A stretch of DNA of 64,000 nt from Acinetobacter soli (GTDB lineage Bacteria > Pseudomonadota > Gammaproteobacteria > Pseudomonadales > Moraxellaceae), in assembly GCF_000760595.1 (NCBI RefSeq), contig NZ_BBNM01000004.1, positions 62,001 to 126,000 of the forward strand. The letters are read 5' to 3'. Position numbers and translations under genes: made by a program. The notes under the pieces were generated by a model. It ran no database searches, was not told the DNA's origin, and saw only the letters and a list, made by a program, of their open reading frames with translations. The number at the start of each line of letters is the position of its first letter. Positions within the stretch are counted from its first letter, which is position 1. Positions 24,631 through 34,412 of this stretch are shown here, piece by piece.

Positions 24631-25140
24631 ATGAGTTTTCCTCAAGTCGAATTAAACACCAATAAAGGTCGTATTGTTCTTGAGCTTAACCCTGAAAAAG
24701 CGCCTAAAACAGTTGCTAACTTCTTGGAATATGTTCGTGATGGTTTCTATGACGGCGTGATTTTTCACCGCGTCATTGATGGTTTTATGATCCAAGGCGG
24801 CGGCATGGACGAAAACTTTAAAGAAAAAGCCACTCGCGATTCTATCGAAAACGAAGCAGATAATGGTTTGAGCAATGACGAAGGCACGATTGCTATGGCA
24901 CGTACCCAAGCGCCTCACTCTGCATCTGCACAATTCTTTATCAACGTTAAAAACAACTCATTCCTCAACCATACAGGTAAAACTGCGCAAGGTTGGGGTT
25001 ATGCGGTGTTTGGTAAAGTTGTTGAAGGTTTAGACGTTGTAAACACAATCAAAGGTGTTCGTACTGGTAATCGTGGTTACCACGCCGACGTTCCTCTTGA
25101 AAATGTTGTGATTGAATCTGCTAAAATTATCGCTGAATAA
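24631..25140 (+). CDS. ppiB: Cytoplasmic peptidyl-prolyl cis-trans isomerase (cyclophilin B type)
   Basis: Protein-folding catalyst of 169 residues without a signal peptide, so cytoplasmic. Cyclophilin motifs are present: [14 protein letters not shown] with the catalytic arginine, [17 protein letters not shown] and [19 protein letters not shown] lies before the ATG. The lpxH gene starts 18 bases after its stop, so the two are probably co-transcribed. Confidence 0.96.
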   Translation: MSFPQVELNTNKGRIVLELNPEKAPKTVANFLEYVRDGFYDGVIFHRVIDGFMIQGGGMDENFKEKATRDSIENEADNGLSNDEGTIAMARTQAPHSASAQFFINVKNNSFLNHTGKTAQGWGYAVFGKVVEGLDVVNTIKGVRTGNRGYHADVPLENVVIESAKIIAE

Positions 25141-25158
25141 TTTTAGACGGATCTATTC

Positions 25159-25878
25159 GTGACCTATCTGTTTATCTCAGATTTGCATCTGTCACCTGAA
25201 CACCCTCGACTCGTTCGAGGGTTTTTAGATTTATTGATACACTATCAAGACCGCAACACCCAGCTTTATATTATGGGCGACTGGTTTAATGCCTGGATTG
25301 GCGATGACTACAGCGCACCTTGGCTAGATGAAATTGTCGCTGCACTGATTGTATTTCACCAAGCTGGAAATCAGGTTTATTTTCAGGCTGGAAATCGAGA
25401 CTTTGCAGTGGGTGCTGAATTTTTAAAACAATTTGCTGGTACTTTACTCCCCGATGTCTATGAATTAAACATTGCAGGGGTTCATTATCGAATTGAGCAC
25501 GGCGATGCACTCTGTACCGATGATATTGCCTATCAACGCTTTAAAAAGATTATCCGTAATCCTTTACTGATCGCGATTTTAAAACGTACACCTTTAAGCT
25601 TTAGACAAAGACTCGCAAATGGATTTCGGCAAAAAAGCCACGATCAAAAACAACAAAAAAGCTATGACATTATGGATGTCAACGATGCCGCCGTTCATCA
25701 GGCACTCCAATATCCCGATATTCTCATTCATGGACATACACACCGTCCTCAAATCCATCATACCTATGACAAAACTCGCATCGTGCTGGGTGACTGGCGT
25801 GAAAAAGAAGGATGCGCCATGATTTTAGAAGTCCATGAAAACGGACAATATGAGTTTATTGAGTGGACAATACACTAA
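25159..25878 (+). CDS. lpxH: UDP-2,3-diacylglucosamine diphosphatase LpxH
   Basis: Peripheral membrane metallophosphoesterase that makes lipid X in lipid A synthesis. The calcineurin-like motifs are intact: FISDLHLS, GDWFNAWIGDD, AGNRDF, and HGHTHRPQIH. Length 239 matches the family. The start codon is GTG at 25159; no closer ATG gives the DLH motif its usual position. Confidence 0.95.
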   Translation: MTYLFISDLHLSPEHPRLVRGFLDLLIHYQDRNTQLYIMGDWFNAWIGDDYSAPWLDEIVAALIVFHQAGNQVYFQAGNRDFAVGAEFLKQFAGTLLPDVYELNIAGVHYRIEHGDALCTDDIAYQRFKKIIRNPLLIAILKRTPLSFRQRLANGFRQKSHDQKQQKSYDIMDVNDAAVHQALQYPDILIHGHTHRPQIHHTYDKTRIVLGDWREKEGCAMILEVHENGQYEFIEWTIH

Positions 25879-25971
25879 ATTTTATTTTAGTGGTTTAAAC
25901 GAAAAACTGCTTAGGCTATGCTAAAAACCTTGATTCGCTTCATATTTATTGAGTGTAACTAAAAGGTTTTA

Positions 25972-26628
25972 ATGATGGATGTATTAAACGCCACACAAAT
26001 GCGCTACACCACAAAAGCGTACGACGCTTCAAAAAAAATTCCAGACCACCAATTTCAACGCTTACTCGAAATTCTTCGTTTAACACCGTCATCGGTTAAT
26101 ATTCAGCCTTGGCATTTTTTAATTGCAGACAACATAGAAGCCAAAACACGAATCGCCAAAGGACTGACAGGTCGTTATGCCTATAATGCACCTAAGGTAC
26201 TAGATGCTTCACATAGCATTATTTTTTGTACGCGTACCGATGTCACACAGGAACATCTAGAGCAGCTACTCAAACAAGATGATTTGAACGGACGTTTTAA
26301 AGACGAAAAAGCCAAGGAAGCTCAAGGTCAAACTCGCGCAGGCTATGTCGAATATTATCGAAACGAGCAGCAAAATCTTTATGGCTGGATGGAAAATCAA
26401 ACCTTTATTGCGCTGGGTCAGCTTTTACTAGCGGCAGGTTTAGAAGGCGTCGATGCCACGCCGATGGGTGGATTCGACGAAGAAATCATCAGTCAGGAAT
26501 TTGCACTTGCTGAAAAAGGATTGCGCCCATCTGTCATTGTGTCACTAGGCTATCGTAGTGAAAGCGATTTCAATGCCCAATTACCTAAATCTCGCCTCGA
26601 TGACGCAGTTATTTTTACCACACTTTAA
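25972..26628 (+). CDS. nfsB: Oxygen-insensitive NAD(P)H nitroreductase (NfsB family)
   Basis: FMN-dependent reductase of nitroaromatics and quinones, 218 residues, soluble. The N-terminus RYTTKAYDASKKI and SSVNIQPWHFLIAD match E. coli NfsB, as do GVDATPMGGFD and the C-terminal KSRL segment. ATGATG at 25972 offers two adjacent starts. Lies alone between lpxH and a convergent transporter. Confidence 0.92.
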   Translation: MMDVLNATQMRYTTKAYDASKKIPDHQFQRLLEILRLTPSSVNIQPWHFLIADNIEAKTRIAKGLTGRYAYNAPKVLDASHSIIFCTRTDVTQEHLEQLLKQDDLNGRFKDEKAKEAQGQTRAGYVEYYRNEQQNLYGWMENQTFIALGQLLLAAGLEGVDATPMGGFDEEIISQEFALAEKGLRPSVIVSLGYRSESDFNAQLPKSRLDDAVIFTTL

Positions 26629-26675
26629 TGATACCTAGTGCTCATCGGGCAAAACACTCTGTCCGATGTAGCAAT

Positions 26676-27527
26676 TTACATGGCTTTCGCTAAGCACAGA
26701 ATTCCAAGAACTCCCAAGATCAGACCAAGCACAGCTTTCCAATCGGTACGCTCTTTAAATATGATCATTCCACTTAACACACCAAATACCACAACGAGCA
26801 GATTCATGCCTGCAAATACAATCGCAGGACTGTCTTTGAGCAGCACATGTGCCTGAACATACAACGCAATATTGGCAAAATTGAAACCTCCAAGTAGCAA
26901 ACCACCCAAAACATTTTTAATTTGCATGTTTTGTTTTGCAAATACATAGGCATAAACAAAGGAAAATACGAATGCCAAGATGAATACCAGATTCAACGTC
27001 ATTGGTAATTTCAGGCCTAAACTGCTGGTATATTTAAGTAAAATATCAATTAGTGCATATCCGGCCCAAACACCAACCAACCCGCTCCATGCTTTTCGAT
27101 GGTTGACTGAAACATGCTCGGTTTTGCTCATCACAATCAAGGCAACCGCGATGAGTCCTAATCCCATACCAAGTACTTTAAAGGTACTCATGGCCTCATG
27201 AAAAATAAAAAAAGCGGCCAGCAACGACAACACCACTGAAAGACGCTGTGCAAGTTCAGTTTTTACGATACCGGCGTGCTGTAACGACTTGGCAAGTAAT
27301 AAAAATACGCTCGGCAATGCCATTGCTAACACGATAATTAACCACCACGGCGTGTGTTGAATAGAAAGATGCGCAATATCTGGCTGAAACCATAAAAAGC
27401 ACAGCAGGCTGGCACTTACATAATTCCAGACAATCAGTTGAAGCGGTTCAAAGCCTTTCGATTTGAGCAATTTGAGTAAAACAGACACCAGCACGCTACA
27501 ACATGCTGCCAACACAATTAATCCCAT
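26676..27527 (-). CDS. DMT/EamA-type membrane transporter
   Basis: A 283-residue protein with about ten membrane helices in two halves, the layout of drug/metabolite transporters. No motif identifies a substrate. Conserved-looking features are the PSVFLLLAKSLQHAG segment and repeated hydrophobic EamA-like blocks. It follows fba on the same strand but is separated from it by a strong terminator, so it is probably transcribed independently. Confidence 0.8.
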   Translation of the reverse strand: MGLIVLAACCSVLVSVLLKLLKSKGFEPLQLIVWNYVSASLLCFLWFQPDIAHLSIQHTPWWLIIVLAMALPSVFLLLAKSLQHAGIVKTELAQRLSVVLSLLAAFFIFHEAMSTFKVLGMGLGLIAVALIVMSKTEHVSVNHRKAWSGLVGVWAGYALIDILLKYTSSLGLKLPMTLNLVFILAFVFSFVYAYVFAKQNMQIKNVLGGLLLGGFNFANIALYVQAHVLLKDSPAIVFAGMNLLVVVFGVLSGMIIFKERTDWKAVLGLILGVLGILCLAKAM

Positions 27528-27540
27528 GGTATTACCTCAT

Positions 27541-27572
27541 AAAAAAAGAAAAGCCCAACAAGTGGGCTTTTC
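27541..27572 (-). terminator. Terminator of fba
   Basis: Perfect 10-bp arms GAAAAGCCCA/TGGGCTTTTC around a 5-nt loop, followed on the minus strand by seven T. Confidence 0.9.
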
Positions 27573-27587
27573 AAAACGTCGAGCTAA

Positions 27588-28625
27588 TTATTTATAACGA
27601 CTTACCATCGCTTCTAAAGAAATAGGACGAATCTTGTCTGCATTGCCTGCTGTACCAAATGATTGATAGCGCTCGATACATACTTGTTTCATTGCATCAA
27701 CAGTTTTTGCAAAATATTTACGCGGGTCAAATTCGGCAGGATTTTCCGCCATGAAACGACGAATTGCACCAGTTGAAGCCAAACGTAAATCGGTATCGAT
27801 GTTGATTTTACGTACACCGTGCTTGATTGCTTCAACAAGTTGCTCTACTGGCACACCATAAGTTTCGCCAATTTGTCCACCGTTATCGTTGATAATTTTC
27901 AACCAGTCTTGTGGTACAGAACTTGAACCGTGCATCACAAGATGTGTATTTGGCAACGCAGCATGAATTTCTTTAATGCGGTCAATCGCCAAGATATCGC
28001 CTGTAGGTGGACGGGTAAACTTGTAAGCACCATGTGAAGTACCTACTGCAATTGCAAGAGCATCGACATTGGTATCTGCAACAAACTGAGTTGCTTCTTC
28101 AACAGAAGTCAAAAGCTGTGAATGGTCTAATACACCTTCTGCACCGACACCATCTTCTTCACCAGCAAGACCAGTTTCAAGACTGCCCAAGCATCCGATT
28201 TCGCCTTCTACAGATACGCCACACGCATGCGCGAGTTCAACAACACGACGTGTTACATCGACGTTGTAATCATAAGACGTTGGCGTTTTACCATCTGCAC
28301 CAAGTGATCCATCCATCATGACCGAGCTAAAGCCCAACTGAATCGAACGCTGACATACATCAGGGCTGGTTCCATGGTCTTGATGCATTACCACCGGAAT
28401 ATGTGGCCATTCTTCGATTGCTGCCAAAATCAAGTGACGTAAAAATGGAGCGCCTGCATATTTGCGTGCACCTGCCGAAGCTTGAACAATTACAGGTGAG
28501 TTGGTTTCATCCGCTGCCAACATGATCGCGCGCATTTGCTCAAGATTGTTTACATTAAACGCTGGTACGCCGTAGTTATGTTCTGCAGCGTGATCCAAGA
28601 GCTGGCGCAATGAGATAAGTGCCAT
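27588..28625 (-). CDS. fba: Class II fructose-bisphosphate aldolase
   Basis: Zinc enzyme that cleaves or forms fructose 1,6-bisphosphate. The 345 residues show [11 protein letters not shown] (zinc histidine and catalytic aspartate), [37 protein letters not shown] and [11 protein letters not shown], typical of the Calvin-cycle-type subgroup. In Acinetobacter, which lacks a complete glycolytic pathway for glucose, its role is probably mainly gluconeogenic; pgk lies nearby on the same strand. Confidence 0.96.
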   Translation of the reverse strand: MALISLRQLLDHAAEHNYGVPAFNVNNLEQMRAIMLAADETNSPVIVQASAGARKYAGAPFLRHLILAAIEEWPHIPVVMHQDHGTSPDVCQRSIQLGFSSVMMDGSLGADGKTPTSYDYNVDVTRRVVELAHACGVSVEGEIGCLGSLETGLAGEEDGVGAEGVLDHSQLLTSVEEATQFVADTNVDALAIAVGTSHGAYKFTRPPTGDILAIDRIKEIHAALPNTHLVMHGSSSVPQDWLKIINDNGGQIGETYGVPVEQLVEAIKHGVRKINIDTDLRLASTGAIRRFMAENPAEFDPRKYFAKTVDAMKQVCIERYQSFGTAGNADKIRPISLEAMVSRYK

Positions 28626-28698
28626 AATATCCTCCCAGGTAGTGGCACCTATTCTACAGTGTCATGTATTTCAATTCAGCAACAAATCACACAATTTC

Positions 28699-28725
28699 AA
28701 AAAAAAATCCCTGTATTTGCAGGGA
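28699..28725 (-). terminator. Terminator of the small lipoprotein gene
   Basis: Arms TCCCTG/CAGGGA around a 6-nt loop, followed on the minus strand by eight T or more. Confidence 0.85.
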
Positions 28726-28746
28726 CTTTTATAAAATCAAAGCGTA

Positions 28747-29031
28747 TTACTTGGCTTTTTCTTGATTCTGCTCAGTTGCTCCAGCATTTTCAGCAGCAGG
28801 TGTCGCTGCATCTGCCGGCGCATTCGAAACAGACTCTGGAATATCTGTATTTTTTTCATCCATAACGGGCTTATCCAAAGCATCAATTGCAGCTTGCTGC
28901 TCTGGTGTCACTTTTTCATCTGCTGGTGCTGACTGTCCTTGCTGTGCTGCCGGTGCATCGTTCTTTTTAGAACATGCAGTCAATGTTAATGGTGCAATAA
29001 TTAACGCAGCGAGTAGAATGTTTAACTTCAT
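28747..29031 (-). CDS. Small lipoprotein, Ala/Pro/Gln-rich
   Basis: A 94-residue protein with a type II signal peptide and lipobox LTAC (lipidated C20). The mature part is low-complexity, rich in Ala, Glu, Gln and Pro, and probably disordered. It has no recognisable domain. The next residues, SKKND, do not include Asp at +2, so outer-membrane sorting is expected. It lies between pgk and fba but is bounded by terminators on both sides. Confidence 0.82.
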   Translation of the reverse strand: MKLNILLAALIIAPLTLTACSKKNDAPAAQQGQSAPADEKVTPEQQAAIDALDKPVMDEKNTDIPESVSNAPADAATPAAENAGATEQNQEKAK

Positions 29032-29106
29032 CAGATTGTCTCATCACGGGTGATTCGTTGGACAGATTTTATTGCAGATATATGACAGTTCGATGAATCT
29101 CATATG

Positions 29107-29137
29107 AAAAAAAACCAGCCTTCAGGCCGGTTTTTTT
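29107..29137 (-). terminator. Terminator of pgk
   Basis: Hairpin ACCAGCC-TTCA-GGCCGGT with one G-U type pair, flanked by A-run and T-run so that it works on the minus strand (eight T) and possibly both. Confidence 0.88.
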
Positions 29138-29151
29138 AAGCAAGTGAGCGA

Positions 29152-30339
29152 TTAAGCGCGTTCGAGCAATACAGCTACTGCTGGTAGAGTTTTACCTTCA
29201 ACGAACTCAAGGAAGGCACCGCCACCTGTTGAAATATAGCTAATCTTGTCTGCAACGTTGTATTTGTCAATTGCTGCTAATGTATCACCACCACCTGCAA
29301 TCGAGAAACCTGCAGATTCAGCAATGGCTGTAGATAAAGCCTTGGTGCCTTCGCCGAATTGATCGACTTCAAATACACCCACAGGGCCATTCCATAAAAT
29401 GGTTTTAGACGCTTCTAAAATTTTAGCAAATGCTTTTGCTGTGTCTGGGCCAACATCTAAAATCATGTCGTTGTCAGCAACATCACTTACTGGCTTGATC
29501 GTCGCTTGTGCTGAGGCAAGTGAGCCTAGGAAATCGTCAAAATGAATTTGTGAAGCGTCTGCTACGACCACATCAGTTGGTAATGGCACACTCACCTTAG
29601 CGGCAATACTTTTTGCCGTTTCAATCAGATCAGCTTCATAAAGTGACTTGCCTACATTGTAGCCCGCTGCAGCGAGGAAAGTATTGGCAATACCACCACC
29701 TACAATTAACTGATCGCAGATAGTAGAGAGTGAATTGAGCACATCAAGCTTCGTCGACACTTTCGAACCCGCTACAATTGCGACCATTGGTTTTTCAGGA
29801 GTTTCCATAGCACGGCCCAAAGCGTCAAGTTCAGCTGCCAACAATGGCCCTGCCGCTGCAACCGGTGCAAAACGTGCAACGCCCTCTGTCGACGCTTCTG
29901 CACGGTGCGCTGTACCGAAGGCATCCATTACAAATACATCGCAAAGTGCTGCATATTTTTGAGCAAGTTCAGGATTATTTTTCTTTTCACCATGATTAAA
30001 GCGCACATTTTCAAGCAAAACCACTTGACCTGACGCGACCTCAACACCTTCGAGGTAATCTGTCAAAAGTTTAACGTCTTGCCCAAGCGCCTTAGAAAGA
30101 TACTCAGCGACTGGAGCCAACGATTGCTCGGCTTTAGGTTCACCTTCAACAGGACGCCCCAAATGAGAACACACCATGACTGCAGCACCTTGAGCCAATG
30201 CAGCTTGAATGGTAGGCAATGCAGCACGTAAACGGGCATCACTGGTAATTTGACCATTTTTTACGGGTACATTTAAATCTTCACGAATTAATACTCGTTT
30301 TGTATTTAAGTCGAGGTCCGTCATACGCTTAAAGTTCAT
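29152..30339 (-). CDS. pgk: Phosphoglycerate kinase
   Basis: Interconverts 1,3-bisphosphoglycerate and 3-phosphoglycerate with ADP/ATP. The 395-residue protein carries [28 protein letters not shown], the [11 protein letters not shown] lysine-rich loop, WNGPVGVFE and a C-terminal [10 protein letters not shown]. Length is typical. It starts a divergent region shared with the DUF2237 gene. Confidence 0.97.
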   Translation of the reverse strand: MNFKRMTDLDLNTKRVLIREDLNVPVKNGQITSDARLRAALPTIQAALAQGAAVMVCSHLGRPVEGEPKAEQSLAPVAEYLSKALGQDVKLLTDYLEGVEVASGQVVLLENVRFNHGEKKNNPELAQKYAALCDVFVMDAFGTAHRAEASTEGVARFAPVAAAGPLLAAELDALGRAMETPEKPMVAIVAGSKVSTKLDVLNSLSTICDQLIVGGGIANTFLAAAGYNVGKSLYEADLIETAKSIAAKVSVPLPTDVVVADASQIHFDDFLGSLASAQATIKPVSDVADNDMILDVGPDTAKAFAKILEASKTILWNGPVGVFEVDQFGEGTKALSTAIAESAGFSIAGGGDTLAAIDKYNVADKISYISTGGGAFLEFVEGKTLPAVAVLLERA

Positions 30340-30427
30340 TGAGTGCTCTCTTTTACTCTTATGAAAATTATAAATGGCGACATTTTAAATGATTATGATA
30401 AAAAAAGTGAGTTTTTTTATAGAAAAG

Positions 30428-30456
30428 CTGTCGAACGTCTTCATTTTCATTATGAT
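30428..30456 (+). promoter_or_regulatory. Possible sigma-70 promoter of the DUF2237-maf pair
   Basis: CTGTCG, 17-bp spacer, TATGAT. The implied start near 30463 lies between the ATG codons at 30459 and 30483, favouring the later one. Confidence 0.45.
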
Positions 30457-30482
30457 AGATGGAGTTGTACTACGAAATTACG

Positions 30483-30878
30483 ATGCAAAGCCTTATGTCT
30501 ATTCATCCAGATCCAAAAATTAATAAGTTAAACGTACTTGGCGAACCGTTGGCAAGCTGTTGTTTCGATCCAATTACAGGGTATTTCCGAAATGGATTTT
30601 GCCATACAGCCACAACAGACCTCGGTCAACATACTGTTTGTGCAGAAATGACCTCGGAGTTTTTGAGCTTTTCACAAAAAGTCGGCAATGATTTGATTAC
30701 GCCGCTACCAGAAGTTGGTTTTCCGGGCTTAAAACCTGGTGATTTCTGGTGTATCTGTGTGTCTCGCTGGGTGGAAGCCTATCAGGCAGGCAAAGCGCCC
30801 AATGTGAAATTACATGCGTGTCATCAATCGGTGCTGAGTTATGTTCCCTTAGATATCTTGCTCGACTACGCGGTTTAA
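30483..30878 (+). CDS. DUF2237 family protein
   Basis: A conserved soluble protein of about 131 residues, function unknown. Family segments: NVLGEPLASCCFDPITGYFRNG, HTVCAEMTSEFLSFS, GNDL, FPGLKPGDFWCICVSRW. Several conserved cysteines suggest metal or redox chemistry, but this is a guess. The start is uncertain: ATG at 30459, 30483 or 30495 all fit, and none has a strong ribosome site. It ends five bases before maf. Confidence 0.82.
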   Translation: MQSLMSIHPDPKINKLNVLGEPLASCCFDPITGYFRNGFCHTATTDLGQHTVCAEMTSEFLSFSQKVGNDLITPLPEVGFPGLKPGDFWCICVSRWVEAYQAGKAPNVKLHACHQSVLSYVPLDILLDYAV

Positions 30879-30883
30879 GCACC

Positions 30884-31471
30884 ATGCAGCAAATTATTTT
30901 GGCGTCGAGCAGTCAGACCCGTAAAGCATTAATGGATCGTTTGGGCATCACCTATACTGCCCTATCTCCAGATATTGACGAAACACCACGTGGCGAAACA
31001 CATGCCGATCAACTCGCATCTCGTTTGGCCTACGAGAAAGCACAGCATATTGCAAAAAACTATCCAAATGCTGTAGTGATTGGTTCAGATCAGGTTGCAT
31101 GGCGTATTCATCAGCCCGATCAATTTATCGGAAAGCCGCTGAGCGCTGAAAATGCCATTGCACAGCTCAAGCAAAATTCGGGTCAAACGGTGTGTTTTAG
31201 TACAGGTTTGAGCATACAACATAGAGCTTCAGGTTTTGAACACACGCTTATCGAGCATTATCAGGTAAAATTTAGAGTATTGACCGATGCTGAAATCGAG
31301 CGCTATGTCGCCACCGAGCAACCTTTACAGTGTGCAGGGAGTTTTCGATGTGAAGGACTAGGCATCAGCTTATTTGAATCGATGCAAGGATCAGATCAAA
31401 CCACGCTGATGGGATTACCATTAATAACGCTTTGTAAATATTTACGTCAATTGAATATTCAGTTGCCCTAA
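30884..31471 (+). CDS. maf: Maf-like nucleotide pyrophosphatase (YceF type)
   Basis: House-cleaning hydrolase of modified nucleoside triphosphates; the YceF subgroup prefers m7GTP. The family start LASSSQTRKALMDRLG, then SPDIDE, GSDQVAW and GKPLSAENA are visible in 195 residues. The ATG at 30884 puts the LASSS motif at its usual position; the frame stays open upstream but that part is unrelated. Co-transcribed with DUF2237. Confidence 0.93.
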   Translation: MQQIILASSSQTRKALMDRLGITYTALSPDIDETPRGETHADQLASRLAYEKAQHIAKNYPNAVVIGSDQVAWRIHQPDQFIGKPLSAENAIAQLKQNSGQTVCFSTGLSIQHRASGFEHTLIEHYQVKFRVLTDAEIERYVATEQPLQCAGSFRCEGLGISLFESMQGSDQTTLMGLPLITLCKYLRQLNIQLP

Positions 31472-31490
31472 ATCAGATTTAAAACCAAAA

Positions 31491-31525
31491 AAAGCATTTA
31501 GAAACCATCGTTTCTGAATGCTTTT
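31491..31525. terminator. Bidirectional terminator between maf and the CitMHS gene
   Basis: Thirteen-pair stem from AGCATTTAGAAAC to GTTTCTGAATGCT (one G-T pair), loop CATC, with A-run before and T-run after. Confidence 0.85.
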
Positions 31526-31558
31526 CCTCATAGATTAGATCTAGGTCTAAATATATGC

Positions 31559-32872
31559 TTAATAAAGCCCCATAAAATAACCTACAGCAACGACAAATAA
31601 TCCGACAAGCCAGATCCAACCAAATGAATACTTAAGATGCTTCCCCATATCTGTGCCAGCAAGTCCCATCGCCAGCCATGTTGCCGGTGAAAATGGGCTT
31701 ACAAATGTCCCCGCATTATTGCCAATAGCCATTGCATAAACAACAGAGTCAATAGATACACCAGCAGTCGCAGTTACTTCACCAATTACGGGTAATAGTG
31801 CGAAATAATAAGCATCTGTACTGGTAAAAATATCGAGTGGCACACCCAAAAGACCGACAGCGATATGCAAGCTTCCAACCCAAGTCGGAGGTAATATATG
31901 AATTAAATCCAAGGCAATCGCTTTGAGCATACCCGACTCTGAAAGGATTCCAAGAAATGCGCCTGCAGCAAAAATAATGGCAACCATATTTAAGGCTTGA
32001 GGTGCATGACGTGATATTACTTCAACTTGTTGTCTTGGTCTTGGAAAATTCACCAACAGCACTAAAGATAATGCAATCATAAATACATAGGGTGCTGAAA
32101 ATAAACCGAAAGCCAGACAAATAATTGAAATCAAGATCAGCGCAATGTTAAACCAAAAATTTTTAGGTTTACGAGCTTCCCCATCATCTGTATCTTCTGC
32201 CAAGTCGCTTAAAGTACAATCTTGCTCAAATGGCGTGGTTCCATTTATCGCGGCCGCCTGAATACGCTTTTTCTCTCGTAGCCCCATGATTGCGGCAAAA
32301 GCTATCATTCCAATAATTCCAACAATTTGTACTGGAATAATATTTTGCCACAATATAGAGGCTTCAATTCCTGTAACCGCAGAAGCTCGTCCCAGTGGTC
32401 CACCCCAAGGCACCATGTTCATAATTCCCATACTACCCGCCATGAGCAGTAGCATTAGATAAGGACTCATACCTAACTTTTTATATAAAGGTAATAAAGC
32501 TGGAATAATAATCAAAAATGTAGCAGCACCTGAGCCATCAAGATGAACAATTGCTGCAATCAGTGCCGTCATCATGGCAACTAAAACCACATTTCCACGT
32601 GTTAACTTGACTAAATGCCGAATCATCGGATCAAAAATATGCAATTCTTTTAAAATACTAAAAAATAAAATTGCGAATAAAAACATCACGGCAACTTTTG
32701 TCACCTTCATCATTCCCGCTTCAAAAAAAGTAGAAATTTCACTTATGGAAAATCCTGCAATTAAAGCTCCAATCAGTGGAATAATTGACATGGCCAAAAT
32801 AGGGTTAGATTTACCCGTCATCAGTAAGGCAACAATTGTAATAATTATCAACAGTCCAATCAGCGTTAGCAT
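31559..32872 (-). CDS. CitMHS family citrate/metal symporter
   Basis: Inner-membrane transporter of 437 residues with about twelve helices. VHLDGSGAATFLIIIPALLP and MNMVPWGGPLGRAS are typical of the CitM/CitH group, which import citrate complexed with magnesium or calcium using protons. The citrate substrate is inferred from family only. A hydrophilic loop near 200-235 separates the halves. No tricarboxylate regulator is adjacent. Confidence 0.85.
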   Translation of the reverse strand: MLTLIGLLIIITIVALLMTGKSNPILAMSIIPLIGALIAGFSISEISTFFEAGMMKVTKVAVMFLFAILFFSILKELHIFDPMIRHLVKLTRGNVVLVAMMTALIAAIVHLDGSGAATFLIIIPALLPLYKKLGMSPYLMLLLMAGSMGIMNMVPWGGPLGRASAVTGIEASILWQNIIPVQIVGIIGMIAFAAIMGLREKKRIQAAAINGTTPFEQDCTLSDLAEDTDDGEARKPKNFWFNIALILISIICLAFGLFSAPYVFMIALSLVLLVNFPRPRQQVEVISRHAPQALNMVAIIFAAGAFLGILSESGMLKAIALDLIHILPPTWVGSLHIAVGLLGVPLDIFTSTDAYYFALLPVIGEVTATAGVSIDSVVYAMAIGNNAGTFVSPFSPATWLAMGLAGTDMGKHLKYSFGWIWLVGLFVVAVGYFMGLY

Positions 32873-33131
32873 ATTTACATCCTATAAAACCAATATTCCC
32901 AAATCATAAAAAACTTAAAATATGCTTAAAATAGAATAAAGCAATCAAAATACTAATATACGAATGGTTATTGTGATAAGCAAAAAATATCAATTTGTTT
33001 AGAAAAACGTAAATGCCTTGAGCTAATGCATAAAGTTTGTACGATTGAAAAATTTAGTTAATGTAAAATATCTATCACAGTTACATATCTCTTCAGATTG
33101 TATTCTATAAACATTTTTATCGAGGCAATTA

Positions 33132-34298
33132 ATGTCCAGCCCACTTCAGGTCTTAGGCGGAATCACCGCAGAACAATTTTTAAATGAGTATTGGCAAAAA
33201 AAACCATTGCTGGTTCGCAACGCCATGCCTGAAATTATCAATATTCTTGAACCTGATGATGTGAAAGAACTGGCCCTAGAGGAAACAGTCAGTGCTCGTC
33301 TCATTAAGCAAAAAGATAAAGATCCAAACCAATGGAGTGTCAAATCATCTCCACTGATTAAGGGTGATTTTCAGAAATTACCAAAGCTCTGGACACTGTT
33401 GGTTCAGGCTGTAGACCATTATTCTTTTGATCTGGCAGAACTTTGGAAAAAATTTCCATTTATTCCACAGTGGCGACGAGATGACATTATGGTGTCTTAC
33501 GCACCTAAAGGTGGCTCAGTAGGCCAGCATTTCGACTTTTATGATGTTTTTCTGGTTCAGGGATACGGTCATCGCCGTTGGCAACTTGGGCAAATGTGCG
33601 ATGAAAACACAGCGTTTGTCGCAGGTCAGCCCCTCAAGTTATTACCAGAAATGGATGTTCACTTTGGTGAAGTTTTAGCGCCAGGCGATTTACTGTACGT
33701 ACCACCTGGGCTGTCGCATTATGGCGTTGCAGAAGATGACTGCCTCACTTTTTCGTTTGGCTTTCGTATGCCAAACGTTGCGACCATGATGGATCGAGTG
33801 AGCGATCGATTTGCAGACAACGCCTTACTCAAAAATCCCGTGATTGATATCATGCGAGATCAGGTGGGCCAGATTGGAGAAATGACCAGTAACGAGCTGG
33901 CTTACTTAAAGGCCAAAGTACTCGATCAGCTTCAGCATTCAAGCGACTTTGAACACGCCTTAGTTGCGCTGATGTCTGAACCTAAGTATCCAGATAACAT
34001 TCCAGAACCTGACGAAATTGAAGCCGATGACTTACGCGAAATTTTGTCAACGGGTTATGAGCTATGTCTGGAGCCTGCATCTCGATTGCTTTATACCCAA
34101 CAGGATGATCAGTTACTGTTTTGGGCCAATGGTGAAGCGTGTTGTATCGATGATAGGTTTGCCCCACTGCTAAAAGCACTTGCAGATGGTCAGGTATTAA
34201 CGTTTGATGCGCAATTTGATCATGATGAATTTCTTGAAGATCTAGCACAGTTGTTAAATGATTCGGTCTTAATGCTGCTACCACCTGAAGAAGAATAA
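33132..34298 (+). CDS. roxA: Ribosomal oxygenase RoxA (L16 arginine hydroxylase, YcfD family)
   Basis: 2-oxoglutarate/iron-dependent cupin oxygenase; E. coli YcfD hydroxylates an arginine of ribosomal protein L16. The iron triad is visible as H133 and D135 in GQHFDFYDVF and H196 in PPGLSHYG. The N-terminal QKKPLLVRN and the C-terminal winged-helix-like half fit the family; 388 residues is normal. GAGG lies six bases before the ATG. Confidence 0.93.
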   Translation: MSSPLQVLGGITAEQFLNEYWQKKPLLVRNAMPEIINILEPDDVKELALEETVSARLIKQKDKDPNQWSVKSSPLIKGDFQKLPKLWTLLVQAVDHYSFDLAELWKKFPFIPQWRRDDIMVSYAPKGGSVGQHFDFYDVFLVQGYGHRRWQLGQMCDENTAFVAGQPLKLLPEMDVHFGEVLAPGDLLYVPPGLSHYGVAEDDCLTFSFGFRMPNVATMMDRVSDRFADNALLKNPVIDIMRDQVGQIGEMTSNELAYLKAKVLDQLQHSSDFEHALVALMSEPKYPDNIPEPDEIEADDLREILSTGYELCLEPASRLLYTQQDDQLLFWANGEACCIDDRFAPLLKALADGQVLTFDAQFDHDEFLEDLAQLLNDSVLMLLPPEEE

Positions 34299-34305
34299 AA
34301 TTAAA

Positions 34306-34336
34306 AGTGCGAAGAATTGACATAATTCTTCGCACT
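34306..34336. repeat. Perfect 13-bp inverted repeat after roxA
   Basis: Arms AGTGCGAAGAATT and AATTCTTCGCACT with loop GACAT. No T-run follows on the plus strand; on the minus strand the flank is T-rich but there is no minus-strand gene to end. It may be a processed 3' hairpin for roxA mRNA. Confidence 0.6.
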
Positions 34337-34412
34337 AACAATTCGTTACTTGAGCTTCCTGATTGTTCTTGGCAAGTTAAACATAGAACAAAAATCAAGG
34401 AAATTGCTTGAA

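Noticed and set aside
26644..26669. Hairpin CATCGG/CCGATG between nfsB and the DMT gene as a terminator
   Set aside because: Only six base pairs, a 14-nt loop and no U-run on either strand.
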